The notes: a model not told the origin generated them from the letters alone. 64,000 nucleotides of DNA from Agreia sp. Leaf210 (GCF_001421485.1 NZ_LMKK01000001.1:935717-999716); one strand, 5' to 3'. Shown: positions 31,960 through 40,853, counted from the stretch's first letter. Program-made: numbers and translations.

Positions 31960-32880
31960 TCAGTAGTGGTACGGGAACGGCGACCAGTCGGGCTCGCGCT
32001 TCTCGAGGAACGAGTCGCGGCCCTCGACGGCCTCGTCGGTTCCGTAGGCCAGCCGTGTGGCCTCGCCCGCGAAGACCTGCTGCCCCATCAGGCCGTCGTC
32101 GACCGCGTTGAACGCGAACTTCAGCATGCGGATGGCCGTGGGCGACTTGGTGAGGATCGTGCGCGCCCAGTCCAGCGCCTCGCGTTCGAGTTCCGCATGC
32201 GGAACAACGGCATTCACCGCGCCCATCTCGTACGCTCGCTCGGCGGAGTACTCCCGGGCGAGAAAGAAGACCTCGCGCGCGAACTTCTGCCCGATCTGGC
32301 GTGCGAAGTACGCGCTGCCGTAACCGGCGTCGAACGAGCCGACATCGGCATCCGTCTGTTTGAACTTGCCATGCTCGGCGCTGGCGATCGACAGGTCGCA
32401 GACCACGTGCAGCGAGTGTCCGCCACCGGCGGCCCAACCGGGAACGACCGCGATCACGACCTTGGGCATCGTGCGGATGAGTCGCTGCACCTCGAGGATG
32501 TGCAGGCGCCCGGTCGCGGCACCGGCGAGCGGCCCGTCGGGCGCCGTGCCGTCGGCGTACTGATAGCCGTCGCGGCCCCGGATGCGCTGGTCGCCGCCCG
32601 AGCAGAAGGCCCAGCCGCCGTCTTTCGGGCTCGGTCCGTTTCCCGTGAGCAGCACGACGCCGATACGCGGATTCTGCCGCGCGTCGTCGAGGGCACGATA
32701 GAGCTCGTCGACGGTGTGCGGTCGGAAGGCGTTGCGCACCTCGGGACGGTTGAAGGCGATGCGCGCCACGCGCCCGTCGTTCGAGTGGTGGTAGGTGATG
32801 TCGGTCAGGGCGCTCGCCCCGGGCGCGGTGGCCCACTCGGATGCATCGAAGATCTCAGAGACGAACGGCGTTTCAGACAT
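31960..32880 (-). CDS. menB: 1,4-dihydroxy-2-naphthoyl-CoA synthase
   Basis: A 306-aa crotonase-fold enzyme that closes the second ring of the naphthoquinone. The oxyanion-hole motifs CSGGDQRIRG and PGWAAGGGHSLH, the active-site DADVGSFDAGYGS segment and the terminal SPFPYHY are all diagnostic of MenB rather than other crotonases. The ATG at 32880 is 6 nt after a CAGACT -10 box. It is monocistronic, between ohrR and an unknown gene. Confidence 0.96.
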   Translation of the reverse strand: MSETPFVSEIFDASEWATAPGASALTDITYHHSNDGRVARIAFNRPEVRNAFRPHTVDELYRALDDARQNPRIGVVLLTGNGPSPKDGGWAFCSGGDQRIRGRDGYQYADGTAPDGPLAGAATGRLHILEVQRLIRTMPKVVIAVVPGWAAGGGHSLHVVCDLSIASAEHGKFKQTDADVGSFDAGYGSAYFARQIGQKFAREVFFLAREYSAERAYEMGAVNAVVPHAELEREALDWARTILTKSPTAIRMLKFAFNAVDDGLMGQQVFAGEATRLAYGTDEAVEGRDSFLEKREPDWSPFPYHY

Positions 32881-32886
32881 GCTGCC

Positions 32887-32892
32887 AGTCTG
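32887..32892 (-). promoter_or_regulatory. -10 box (CAGACT) of menB
   Basis: The hexamer is 6 nt before the ATG at 32880. Confidence 0.55.
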
Positions 32893-32914
32893 CCAGCCTC
32901 TGCCCGATGCGAGG

Positions 32915-33850
32915 TCAGAGCTCGGGTGGTTCGCGGTCGTCGTAGCGGCGGGCCCTGTCGCGGAACTCGTCTTCGAGCTCGGCGGGCAGAGTTCCGCGAC
33001 TGACGATCTCGAGGTCGACCGAGCTCATCGGCCCGCCGCGAAGCTCGGCCCTCGCCTGTGCCGCTTCGAGGAAGCGGCCGGTGCGATCGTGCTTCAGCTC
33101 GATGATCATGAGCTCGAACACGCTGTCCGAGTGCACCGACTCGCGGGCGACCAGCGACCACACCACCTGATCCCGCAGGGTCATACCGCCGAACTCGTGC
33201 TCGAGGGCGGCGAGTGCCGCGGCCCCGGATGCGTGGGCCGGGTCGTTGCGCAGAGTCACGTCGTGAAAGCCCGCGGCCCCGAGCATTCCCCTGACCAGAT
33301 CGACGAGCTGCATCTTGACGAGAGGGTTCGTGAGCTTCGCCGTGGAGCGCCAGGTGCCGGTGGTGCAGGTCTCGAGCAGGCTGTCGCCTCCCCAGTCGTT
33401 GACCTCGGGGTCGATGCGCGGGATCTCTCCGAACAGCCCCCAGCTCAATCCGAAGCGCGGGGTGATGGCCTCGCGCAGTCGTGCCAGGAAAGCCTCGTTG
33501 CGCTCGATCGTCTCCTCCTGCGAGAGGGCGGCGAGAGCGAAGTCGGCGTCGCCCGCCCTCGTTCCGGGGTACAGCGACCAGTCCACCCCGTCGGCGACCG
33601 TGGGCAGGTCGTCGTCCGGGCCGATGCCGAGATCGGAGAGCACCGCCTGGGCGCGGTCTTGAACGGCATCCAGGAACCCTGCCAAGCCGCCTTCGTCGTC
33701 GTCGCCCGGCCCGGTCTCGACCGCCGGGGCCGGCGCATCCGACACCGTTCGAGCGGGCCGCGCCGAGCCGTAGGCCGGCCCGCCCATGCGAGGCGGCGTG
33801 CCTCCAGGCGTGCCGTAGTCGGGGATGCCGCCCTCCGCGTCGTCGTGCAT
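32915..33850 (-). CDS. unknown protein, shorter paralogue of the next gene
   Basis: A 311-aa protein with no family I recognise. An acidic, Pro/Gly-rich N-terminus (1-55) is followed by a domain starting near residue 85 (VADGVDWSLYPGTRAGDA) that is clearly related to the C-terminal domain of the 444-aa product of the neighbouring gene (VSDGVDWTGYPGQRAGDA). Unlike its neighbour it lacks a transmembrane helix and the Ala/Arg-rich region, so it is probably cytoplasmic or peripheral. The ATG is 6 nt after a CACACT -10 box identical to that of the paralogue. A role cannot be assigned; the pair probably arose by tandem duplication. Confidence 0.8.
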   Translation of the reverse strand: MHDDAEGGIPDYGTPGGTPPRMGGPAYGSARPARTVSDAPAPAVETGPGDDDEGGLAGFLDAVQDRAQAVLSDLGIGPDDDLPTVADGVDWSLYPGTRAGDADFALAALSQEETIERNEAFLARLREAITPRFGLSWGLFGEIPRIDPEVNDWGGDSLLETCTTGTWRSTAKLTNPLVKMQLVDLVRGMLGAAGFHDVTLRNDPAHASGAAALAALEHEFGGMTLRDQVVWSLVARESVHSDSVFELMIIELKHDRTGRFLEAAQARAELRGGPMSSVDLEIVSRGTLPAELEDEFRDRARRYDDREPPEL

Positions 33851-33856
33851 GCGACC

Positions 33857-33862
33857 AGTGTG
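33857..33862 (-). promoter_or_regulatory. -10 box (CACACT) of unknown gene
   Basis: The hexamer is 6 nt before the ATG at 33850; same hexamer and context (CACACTGG) as the paralogue's promoter. Confidence 0.5.
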
Positions 33863-33880
33863 CCAGCCGGAATCGCTCTG

Positions 33881-35215
33881 TTACCGCCTCGGCGGCTTTT
33901 TGTCTTCGAAGGGGGCCGCCCTTTCGCGAAACTCGGGTGCATCGGAGGCGGCGAGAAGCGCATGGCTCGTGAGCGTCATCGCTATCGAGCTCACGGGCAG
34001 GTCGAGGTGCTCCGCGTCTGCTTCGGCATCCGCGGCGAATTCGCCGGCCTTGTCCTTCGAGAAGTCGGTGATGGTGACGGTGACATCGACATACGCGTCT
34101 TCGACGCTCGAGGCCTTGAGCTCCCACACGACTTGAGTGTCGAGCTTCGAGCCGCCGTACAACCGCTCGATCGATTTCGGAGAGTAGAACGTCGTGGCGG
34201 GATCGTTCATGAGCCGTACATCCTGGAATCCGTGATCGGAGAGCACCTCGCTCACACGGTCGACCAGTCGCTGCTTGAGCTTCTGGCCGGAGACCGGCTC
34301 TGTCGCATACCAGCGGGGCGACTGCGAATCCCTCAGAAGGCTCGGGGCACCCCACGCGTTCTCGAGCGGCCGGTCGATTGTGGAGCCGTGTTCTAGCCAC
34401 GAGACGGTGACTTCGTCATCGACGGCGGCCCGCAGCTCGGCGAGGAGAGCCGTGTTCTCGGCAACCACCTGTTCCTTGCTCGGGGCGGCGAGAGTACTCT
34501 GGGCGTCACCGGCACGTTGACCCGGGTAGCCCGTCCAATCGACCCCGTCTGACACCGTCGATGATGACGAAGAGCTGTTGGTCACGATGATCGGAATGAA
34601 GATCGCTGCCGCAATCAGCAGAGTTGCGACCAGCAGATTCCGCACGGTTGCCGACTTCCGAGCGCGCTCTGCAGGTCGGGCGACACCGGATACCCGTGGC
34701 CTCGGTGGCTTCGGTGGCCTCCGTCTGAGCCTGCGCTGCCGTGCACGCTCATAGCGGTAGGTTCCCCTCTGGCCATTGCGTTCGAATCGCGCCCACCGGG
34801 TCTCCTCCGCTATCCGAGCCGTGCGCTCCTTCTTCGCGGCGTAGGCGGCCCTCGCCGCCTGCTTCTTCGCGGCCTTCTCAGCCGCGCGCTTCGTCGCACG
34901 GTCCTTGGCGGCCCGGGCTGCTTCAGCCGCCTTGGCCTCGCGCGCGGCGGCCGCCGCCCGGCGCGCGGCAGCGGCCGCCTCGGCCGCGGCGGCTTTCTCC
35001 TCGGCACGGGGATCGAAATCGTGCCGCGCGGGCTCGACCGGCTTCGCCGAATCGCGGCTGCCGTAGACCGGCAGTGCGGGATCCGTGCCCGGCGGCGTTC
35101 CGTACACCGGCGGGCCCGACGGCGGGGCAGACACTGCGGGGCCCGACCGTTTGGGCTTGGCGGGTCTCGATCGACGGACGACCTTCTTGGTGACCGCTTC
35201 GTCGTCTCCGTCCAT
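33881..35215 (-). CDS. unknown single-pass membrane protein with Ala/Lys/Arg-rich coiled coil
   Basis: A 444-aa protein. Residues 1-65 are Pro-rich and basic. Residues 68-140 are an uninterrupted Ala/Glu/Lys/Arg helix, probably a coiled coil, followed by a strongly basic Arg/Pro segment (141-187). One transmembrane helix lies at 191-212, then a Ser run and an exported domain (about 219-444) related to the neighbouring 311-aa protein. The basic cytoplasmic part could bind nucleic acid or the anionic membrane face. The ATG is 6 nt after a CACACT -10 box. Composition in the Ala/Lys tract makes database matches unreliable there. Confidence 0.8.
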   Translation of the reverse strand: MDGDDEAVTKKVVRRSRPAKPKRSGPAVSAPPSGPPVYGTPPGTDPALPVYGSRDSAKPVEPARHDFDPRAEEKAAAAEAAAAARRAAAAAREAKAAEAARAAKDRATKRAAEKAAKKQAARAAYAAKKERTARIAEETRWARFERNGQRGTYRYERARQRRLRRRPPKPPRPRVSGVARPAERARKSATVRNLLVATLLIAAAIFIPIIVTNSSSSSSTVSDGVDWTGYPGQRAGDAQSTLAAPSKEQVVAENTALLAELRAAVDDEVTVSWLEHGSTIDRPLENAWGAPSLLRDSQSPRWYATEPVSGQKLKQRLVDRVSEVLSDHGFQDVRLMNDPATTFYSPKSIERLYGGSKLDTQVVWELKASSVEDAYVDVTVTITDFSKDKAGEFAADAEADAEHLDLPVSSIAMTLTSHALLAASDAPEFRERAAPFEDKKPPRR

Positions 35216-35221
35216 CTGTCC

Positions 35222-35227
35222 AGTGTG
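35222..35227 (-). promoter_or_regulatory. -10 box (CACACT) of coiled-coil membrane protein gene
   Basis: The hexamer is 6 nt before the ATG at 35215. Confidence 0.5.
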
Positions 35228-35292
35228 TCAGTCGGAGTCGCCTACCCTCGATAGTGCGCATTCCCGCTTCGTGCGCCAGAAGGAGTTCACCC

Positions 35293-35820
35293 GTGACGAT
35301 CGTCGCTTCCGCAGACGGCTCAGCCCTCGGCAATCCCGGCCCCGCAGGCTGGGCCTGGTACGTCGACGACGAGCGCTGGGCGGCAGGCGGATGGCCGCGC
35401 GCCACGAACAACATCGGAGAACTCACCGCGGTCCTCGAGTTGCTGCGCGCGACCGAGAACGAGTCTGAGCCCCTGCACATCCTGTGCGACAGCCAGTACG
35501 CCATCAAGGCGTGCACCGAGTGGCTCGCGGGCTGGAAGCGCAAGGGCTGGCGCAAAGCCGACGGCAAGCCGGTGCTGAACGTGGAGATCATCAAGCAGCT
35601 CGACGAGGCGCTACAGGGCCGGGTCGTGACCTTCGAGTGGGTCAAGGGCCACGCGAACCACCCCATGAACGAGGCGGCCGACGCTCGCGCCCGCGCGGCA
35701 TCCACCGCATTCCAGAACCGCACCGCTGTGCCGAGCGGTCCGGGATGGCCGGGCGCCGCCGCATCTGCCCCGGTCGAGGCCATCCTGGCCGAAGACACCG
35801 CCCCGCCCTCCCTGTTCTGA
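35293..35820 (+). CDS. rnhA: ribonuclease HI
   Basis: A 175-aa RNase H that cuts the RNA strand of RNA-DNA hybrids. The metal-binding acidic residues are Asp8 (ADGSALGNPG), Glu43 (NNIGELTA), Asp66 (CDSQYA) and Asp130 (NEAAD), with the active-site His120 in VKGHANHPMN. A C-terminal tail of about 40 residues (Ala/Pro-rich) is extra relative to the 155-aa E. coli enzyme. The GTG at 35293 has AAGGAG 7 nt upstream, unlike its leaderless neighbours. menC follows after 21 nt with its own promoter. Confidence 0.94.
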   Translation: MTIVASADGSALGNPGPAGWAWYVDDERWAAGGWPRATNNIGELTAVLELLRATENESEPLHILCDSQYAIKACTEWLAGWKRKGWRKADGKPVLNVEIIKQLDEALQGRVVTFEWVKGHANHPMNEAADARARAASTAFQNRTAVPSGPGWPGAAASAPVEAILAEDTAPPSLF

Positions 35821-35829
35821 GCCACAGAG

Positions 35830-35835
35830 CAGAAT
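35830..35835 (+). promoter_or_regulatory. -10 box (CAGAAT) of menC
   Basis: The hexamer is 6 nt before the ATG at 35842, in the short gap after rnhA. Confidence 0.5.
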
Positions 35836-35841
35836 GGGGAG

Positions 35842-36840
35842 ATGGCCTCTCCCGAACTCCCTCCCCTCGCCGACCTGCTCGCCGTCGCGCACGTCGTCTC
35901 TCTTCCGCTGGCGACCCGGTTCCGCCGCATCGACACCCGTGAGGCCGTGGTCTTCCGCGGGCCCGAGGGATCCACGGAGTTCTCTCCCTTCGTCGAATAC
36001 GGAGACGACGAGGCCGCGACCTGGCTCGCCGCCGCCATCGACTTCGGGTGGCGCACGCAACCCTCGCCGTTGCGCGACCGCATCCGCGTGAACGCCACTG
36101 TTCCCGCGGTGGATGCGTCACGCGTGCCCGAGGTGCTCGCCCTGTACGACGGATGCCGCACCGCGAAGGTGAAGGTCGCCGAGGCCGGGCAGGTGCTCGC
36201 CGACGACGTCGCTCGCGTGCGCGCCGTTCGCCGGGAGCTCGGCGCAGAAGGGCGCATCCGGGTCGATGCCAACGGCGGCTGGAACGTCGACGAGGCCGAG
36301 CACGCCATCCATTCGCTGGCGGAATTCGATCTCGAGTACGTCGAGCAGCCGTGCGCGACGATCGACGAGCTCGCGGAGCTGCGCGAGCGCCTGCACGACT
36401 GGGACATCCCGATCGCGGCCGACGAGAGCGTGCGCCGAGCCGACGACCCGCTGGCGGTGGCGCGTGCGGGCGCCGCCGACCTGCTCGTCATCAAGGCACA
36501 ACCGCTGGGCGGCATCCACTCGGCGCTCGACATCGTTCGTGAGGCAGGTCTGCCCGTGGTGGTGTCGAGCGCACTCGACACGTCTGTGGGCTTGTCGATG
36601 GGCGCATGGCTGGCCGCCAGCATCCCCTCGCTCGACTTCGACTGCGGCCTCGGCACCGCGTCATTGCTGGCGGCGGATGTGACGGCACGGCCTCTGCGCG
36701 CCGTCGGCGGCTTCATCGATGTGGGGCGCGTCGACCTCGACGAGGAACGACTCACGCAGCACGCGGCGTCGCCCGAGCGCGACGCCTGGTGGCGAGCGCG
36801 AATCAGCCGCTGCTACGACTCGCTGTCAGAGCGGGCATGA
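35842..36840 (+). CDS. menC: o-succinylbenzoate synthase
   Basis: A 332-aa enolase-superfamily dehydratase that makes o-succinylbenzoate. The catalytic KxK lysines are in TAKVKVAE, the metal ligands are in RVDANGGWN, VEQP and AADES, and the second catalytic lysine is in VIKAQPLGG. This is the actinobacterial MenC type. The ATG follows a CAGAAT -10 box by 6 nt; GGGGAG just before the ATG could also serve as a ribosome site if transcription starts further upstream from rnhA. The next gene overlaps its stop codon. Confidence 0.95.
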   Translation: MASPELPPLADLLAVAHVVSLPLATRFRRIDTREAVVFRGPEGSTEFSPFVEYGDDEAATWLAAAIDFGWRTQPSPLRDRIRVNATVPAVDASRVPEVLALYDGCRTAKVKVAEAGQVLADDVARVRAVRRELGAEGRIRVDANGGWNVDEAEHAIHSLAEFDLEYVEQPCATIDELAELRERLHDWDIPIAADESVRRADDPLAVARAGAADLLVIKAQPLGGIHSALDIVREAGLPVVVSSALDTSVGLSMGAWLAASIPSLDFDCGLGTASLLAADVTARPLRAVGGFIDVGRVDLDEERLTQHAASPERDAWWRARISRCYDSLSERA

Positions 36841-37454
36841 CACGAGTTCCCGGTCGCGCGTGGGCAGCGCCCGTCGTCTGCGTGGCGCTCGTTCTCTCCG
36901 TGATCGTCGGAGCACTCCCGCTTGTTTCCTTCCTTCGGGACGGCGTGCATCTCTACTGCGAGTACTCCGATGTGGGCGAGTCCGCGCCGGGCACGTTCAT
37001 GTGTGCCGACGGCATCGGCTACATCGTTCCCGTCGCAACGGCCATCCTCGTGTGGACGCTTGTTTCAGCGTTGGCGATCGTCGCCATGTCCGCGTGGATT
37101 CCATCAACGCTTCGGCCGCGGCTCGTCGGCCTGCTCGCACTCGCGCCCATGGCGTACATCAGTGTCATCGCAGTCCAGTCGATCGACCGACTCCGCGTGA
37201 CAGGGCAGCCGCGGGACTTCTGGTCGGGCCCGATGCTCGTGGTCACGATTCTGATGGGCGCGTTCGCGGCGGTCGTACTCGTTCTCTTCGCGGTACGGGG
37301 GCCGCGGCCTCGGCTCGTTCTCTACATCGCGGGAGGCGTGCTCATGGTCGCCGCGCTCGTCGTGCAGCCCGGGATGTTGGCGGCTACGTTCCTCGCCCTG
37401 GGACTCTTCGGAGCCTCATTCGTACTCGACCGCGCGGCCTACAGACCCGAGTAG
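36837..37454 (+). CDS. multi-pass membrane protein of unknown function
   Basis: A 205-aa protein with about six predicted helices: VVCVALVLSVIVGALPLV, then a loop with two cysteines (YCEYSD and TFMCAD) that may be bridged outside, then pairs of helices to the end. No family is recognised. The ATG overlaps the menC stop codon (ATGA), so it is translated with menC. Its end overlaps the end of the convergent ccsB by 16 nt. A role in quinone or cytochrome maturation is only a guess from position. Confidence 0.75.
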   Translation: MTRVPGRAWAAPVVCVALVLSVIVGALPLVSFLRDGVHLYCEYSDVGESAPGTFMCADGIGYIVPVATAILVWTLVSALAIVAMSAWIPSTLRPRLVGLLALAPMAYISVIAVQSIDRLRVTGQPRDFWSGPMLVVTILMGAFAAVVLVLFAVRGPRPRLVLYIAGGVLMVAALVVQPGMLAATFLALGLFGASFVLDRAAYRPE

Positions 37455-38428
37455 GCGTGCAGACCCTTGAAGAACACGTTCACGACGCCGAAGTTGAACA
37501 GCACGGCCGCGAAGCCGATGAGTGCCAGCCACGCTGAACGCGATCCACGCCAGCCCTTCGTCGCCCGAGCGTGGATGTAGCCCGCGTAGATGACCCAGAT
37601 GATGAAGGTCCACACCTCTTTGGTGTCCCAGCCCCAGTAGCGACCCCAGGCCCGCTCGGCCCAGACGGCACCGGCGATGAGGGTGAAGGTCCAGAACACG
37701 AAGCCGACGATGTTGATGCGGTAGGCCAGATTCTCGAGGCGCACCGAGTCGGGCAGCGTGTCGAGCAGACGGAAGTTGAGGAAGCGCGACTTCGGCGACG
37801 CCTCACGACGGTTCTGCAACAGCTGGATGCCGGAGAGTGCGCCGCCGAGGGCGAAGAACGCGGTGCCCAGGCTGGCCACGAAGACGTGGATGACGAGCCA
37901 CGCGGACTCGAGCGCGGGCGGCAGCGGAACGACAGCCACGTAGTAGTTGACCGTCGAGACGCCCAGCAGAATCAGCACGAGGCCGGTGATGAACGTTCCG
38001 AGAAAGCGCAGGTCCTGGCGAGTCAGCACGACGAGGAAGACGGCCATGATCAGCAGCGTTCCCGTGATCGAGAACTCGTACATGTTGGCCCACGGCACGC
38101 GTCCGGCGGCGATGCCGCGGAGGACGACGCCGACGAGCTGCAGCAGGAATCCGAGAATGGTGAGCGAGACGCCGATGCGCAGGCTCGCCGAGCGCTTCGT
38201 GGCCACCGCGCCGTCGACGGGCGCATCACTTGCCGGGGTGCCATACGCGGAACCCGCACCCGAGACCGAAGCGCCCACCAGCTCAGGCGCGACAGCAACA
38301 GCCGCCGCGGCCTTCATCTGCGATGAGCGACGCGCGAGGTCGAGCGCGAAGGAGATGAACGCGAGCGCGTAGATCGCCATCGCCGAATAGACGAGGAGAA
38401 TCGAGTACTGTTCGAGCGTTTCGGTCAC
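37439..38428 (-). CDS. ccsB: cytochrome c biogenesis protein CcsB (System II haem lyase subunit)
   Basis: A 329-aa integral membrane protein of the CcsA/CcsB/ResC family that carries haem across the membrane and with ResB attaches it to apocytochrome c. The haem-handling WWD signature is WGRYWGWDTKEVW, followed by His-containing helices. About eight hydrophobic segments are visible, with a variable loop (about 45-80). The GTG is 7 nt behind a TAGGAT -10 box that lies in the 10-nt gap after resB and in its last bases. Thus ccsB has its own promoter besides read-through from resB. Confidence 0.94.
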   Translation of the reverse strand: MTETLEQYSILLVYSAMAIYALAFISFALDLARRSSQMKAAAAVAVAPELVGASVSGAGSAYGTPASDAPVDGAVATKRSASLRIGVSLTILGFLLQLVGVVLRGIAAGRVPWANMYEFSITGTLLIMAVFLVVLTRQDLRFLGTFITGLVLILLGVSTVNYYVAVVPLPPALESAWLVIHVFVASLGTAFFALGGALSGIQLLQNRREASPKSRFLNFRLLDTLPDSVRLENLAYRINIVGFVFWTFTLIAGAVWAERAWGRYWGWDTKEVWTFIIWVIYAGYIHARATKGWRGSRSAWLALIGFAAVLFNFGVVNVFFKGLHAYSGL

Positions 38429-38435
38429 GGGGGTA

Positions 38436-38441
38436 ATCCTA
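38436..38441 (-). promoter_or_regulatory. -10 box (TAGGAT) of ccsB
   Basis: The hexamer is 7 nt before the GTG at 38428; it overlaps the last codon of resB. Confidence 0.5.
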
Positions 38442-40109
38442 AGCGTCGTCTGGCGTGTTCGCGCCGGGGTTTGTGGTTGTCGGCTTGCCGGCGGGCGTCG
38501 GAAGGCTCTTGATGTGTTTGTCGGCTATTTCGGCCACGGCGTCGTCGAGTCGAGGGTCGTCACCTCGGGCCAGTCCCGCGTACTCGAGAGTCACGCCCGC
38601 ACCGTCGGCGTTCTCGATGAGTTTGACCCACACGCGGCGCCTCGGGATGAACAGTGAGGTGAGCAGGCCGCCCAGCACCAGGATGGCGAACACGAGAACC
38701 CAGGCCTGCGTCGGGTCGCGGTGGATGTCGAACGACGCGAAGCGCTTGATCCCGTCGAGCGTGACCGTGCCCATGCCGTTCGGCAGCTGCGCCGTCTCGC
38801 CGGGCTTGAGCTCGATCGAGTCCACACCGGTCTTGCCGCCGGTGAGCTGGGTCATCTTGTCGGTCGCGAGCGAGTAGACGGATGTCGGCACACCCTTGTC
38901 GAGACCGAGGTCACCCTCGTAGACATTGAGGGTGACGACCGGATATTCGGCCTCGGGGAACGACGAGAAGTAGGCGCCGTTCGAGCCCACGTCCTGCGTC
39001 GGATAGAAGAAGCCGATCATTCCCAGCTGCTCGGGCAGCCCGTCGGTGATCTTGATGACACCCAGAGAGGTGAGGTTGGCGTCTTGCGGCAGGAACGGAA
39101 CCGAGTCGGTGAAGACGACGTCGCCCTGAGCGTTCTTCACGGTGAGGGTCGGCGCATAGCCGTTTCCGAGCAGATAGACGTCTGAGCCGCCGATCTTCAG
39201 CGGGCTGTTGACCTTGACCTCGCCGTCCGATTCCGTGCCGTTTTCGGCGGTCGTCACGTGCGCCGTGTAGTCGATCGGCTGCCCGAACGCATTGAGGTTC
39301 TTGGTCTCGTAGGTGGCGTCGAACTCGTCGAGCCGCAGCGTGAACGGCGAGAGCGTGTCGTCGGAGAAGAACCTGCCCGGGTTGAACGAGTCGAAGGCCA
39401 GCAGCGTGTTCACGAATGTCTGTCCCTCGACCACGACGCGCTGTCCGGCGTAGCCGAAGCCACCGCCGATTCCCACGGTGACGAGGATGCCGACGAGGGC
39501 CGTGTGGAACACCAGGTTGCCGGTCTCGCGAGCGTATCCGCGCTCGGCCGAGACCGACGTGGAGCGCGCATCCTGGAACAGACGCACCCGGTAACCGGAC
39601 TTCTTGAGGACCGTCCGCGCCGACTCGAGGATCGCGGCGGAGTCGCCCTCGGCCTGTCGGGTGATGAACCCACCGAGCCGCTCGAGCCGGGCGGGCGTCT
39701 TCGGCGGGGCAGAGCGCAGCGCGTCGAAGTGGTGCTTGGTGCGCGGAATGACGCAGCCGACCAAGGAGATGAACAGCAGCAGATATATGCTCGAGAACCA
39801 CACAGAGCTATAGACAGAGAACATCTGCACGCTGTCGAGGATCGGCGCCAGCGTGGGGTTGTCGACGAAGTACTGCGTGACGCCGTTCGGGTCACTGGAG
39901 CGCTGCGGCACGAGCGAGCCGGGCACAGCCGCCAGCGCGAGCAGCAGCAGCAGGAACAGCGCGGTGCGCATGCTCGAGAGCTGACGCCAGAACCAGCGTA
40001 GCCAGCCGACCACGCCCAGCTTGGGCTGGGTGATGGATGCCGAGCCGCCGCCTCGTGCGGACTCGGGCGCCGGGCTCGGGGAATCGTAATGATCAGACGG
40101 GCGAGACAA
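38439..40109 (-). CDS. resB: cytochrome c biogenesis protein ResB
   Basis: A 556-aa ResB/Ccs1 protein, partner of CcsB in System II cytochrome c assembly. Three N-terminal transmembrane segments (the first near 45-65, with WFWRQLSSMRTALFLLLLLALAA partly covering it) precede a large exported domain (about 230-480), and a final helix (WVLVFAILVLGGLLTSLF) is followed by a cytoplasmic tail. The start is the TTG at 40109, which overlaps the ccdA end by 17 nt; GGTGAT lies 9 nt upstream. No better start is present before the first helix. The ccdA-resB overlap suggests coupled translation. Confidence 0.92.
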   Translation of the reverse strand: MSRPSDHYDSPSPAPESARGGGSASITQPKLGVVGWLRWFWRQLSSMRTALFLLLLLALAAVPGSLVPQRSSDPNGVTQYFVDNPTLAPILDSVQMFSVYSSVWFSSIYLLLFISLVGCVIPRTKHHFDALRSAPPKTPARLERLGGFITRQAEGDSAAILESARTVLKKSGYRVRLFQDARSTSVSAERGYARETGNLVFHTALVGILVTVGIGGGFGYAGQRVVVEGQTFVNTLLAFDSFNPGRFFSDDTLSPFTLRLDEFDATYETKNLNAFGQPIDYTAHVTTAENGTESDGEVKVNSPLKIGGSDVYLLGNGYAPTLTVKNAQGDVVFTDSVPFLPQDANLTSLGVIKITDGLPEQLGMIGFFYPTQDVGSNGAYFSSFPEAEYPVVTLNVYEGDLGLDKGVPTSVYSLATDKMTQLTGGKTGVDSIELKPGETAQLPNGMGTVTLDGIKRFASFDIHRDPTQAWVLVFAILVLGGLLTSLFIPRRRVWVKLIENADGAGVTLEYAGLARGDDPRLDDAVAEIADKHIKSLPTPAGKPTTTNPGANTPDDA

Positions 40110-40848
40110 AGGAGAACATCACCCCCTGCAGGTTGTTCATGACGATGGTCCAGATTCCCGAGACCATCAGTAGACCGACGGCGATGAGCAGCGCTCCACC
40201 GATGATGTTGACGGCGCGAATATGCCGTTTGAGGAATGCGACCGATCCGGTGACCCAGTTGAAGCCGAGGGCGACGAGAAAGAAGGGGATGCCGAGGCCG
40301 ATGCAGTACACCAGGCCGAGCAGGGCACCCCGCCACGGGGAGGCTCCGTTGAGGCTGAGCGCGGCGATGGCAGAGAGGGTCGGGCCGATGCAGGGAGTCC
40401 AGCCGAGCCCGAAGACGATGCCGAGCAACGGCGCACCGGCCAGCCCGGTTGCGGGAGCCCACGACGGCTTGAAGGTGCGCTGCATGAAGGTGAACTGGCC
40501 GATGAAGACCAGGCCCAGCACGATGACGACGACGCCGAGAATGCGAGTGATCAGGTCCTGCCAGGTGGTGAGCCAGGCGCCGACCGCGCCGAATGCCGCT
40601 CCGTAGGCCACGAAGACCAGCGAGAAACCGAGCACGAACAGAGCCACGCCGAGGAGTAGCCGGCCGCGGCCGCGCGCGCGACCCGTCGCATCCGGAGCCG
40701 AGGCGAAGCCGCCTATGTAGCCGAGGTAGCCCGGCACGAGCGGAAGAACGCACGGTGATGCGAACGACACCAGACCGGCCAGCAAGGCGATCGGCAGGGC
40801 GAGCAGCAACTGCCCGGAGAGCACCGCCTCCGCGAAGGGATTGTTCAC
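40093..40848 (-). CDS. ccdA: cytochrome c biogenesis protein CcdA
   Basis: A 251-aa DsbD/CcdA-family thiol transporter that passes electrons from cytoplasmic thioredoxin to exported thiol proteins. The two membrane cysteines are Cys33 (SFASPCVLPL) and Cys153 (GWTPCIGPT). There are six helices. The GTG at 40848 lies 5 nt after the stop of the TlpA-like gene. Its likely electron acceptor is that TlpA/ResA-like protein, which keeps apocytochrome haem-binding cysteines reduced. Confidence 0.95.
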   Translation of the reverse strand: MNNPFAEAVLSGQLLLALPIALLAGLVSFASPCVLPLVPGYLGYIGGFASAPDATGRARGRGRLLLGVALFVLGFSLVFVAYGAAFGAVGAWLTTWQDLITRILGVVVIVLGLVFIGQFTFMQRTFKPSWAPATGLAGAPLLGIVFGLGWTPCIGPTLSAIAALSLNGASPWRGALLGLVYCIGLGIPFFLVALGFNWVTGSVAFLKRHIRAVNIIGGALLIAVGLLMVSGIWTIVMNNLQGVMFSFVSPV

Positions 40849-40853
40849 CGGTG

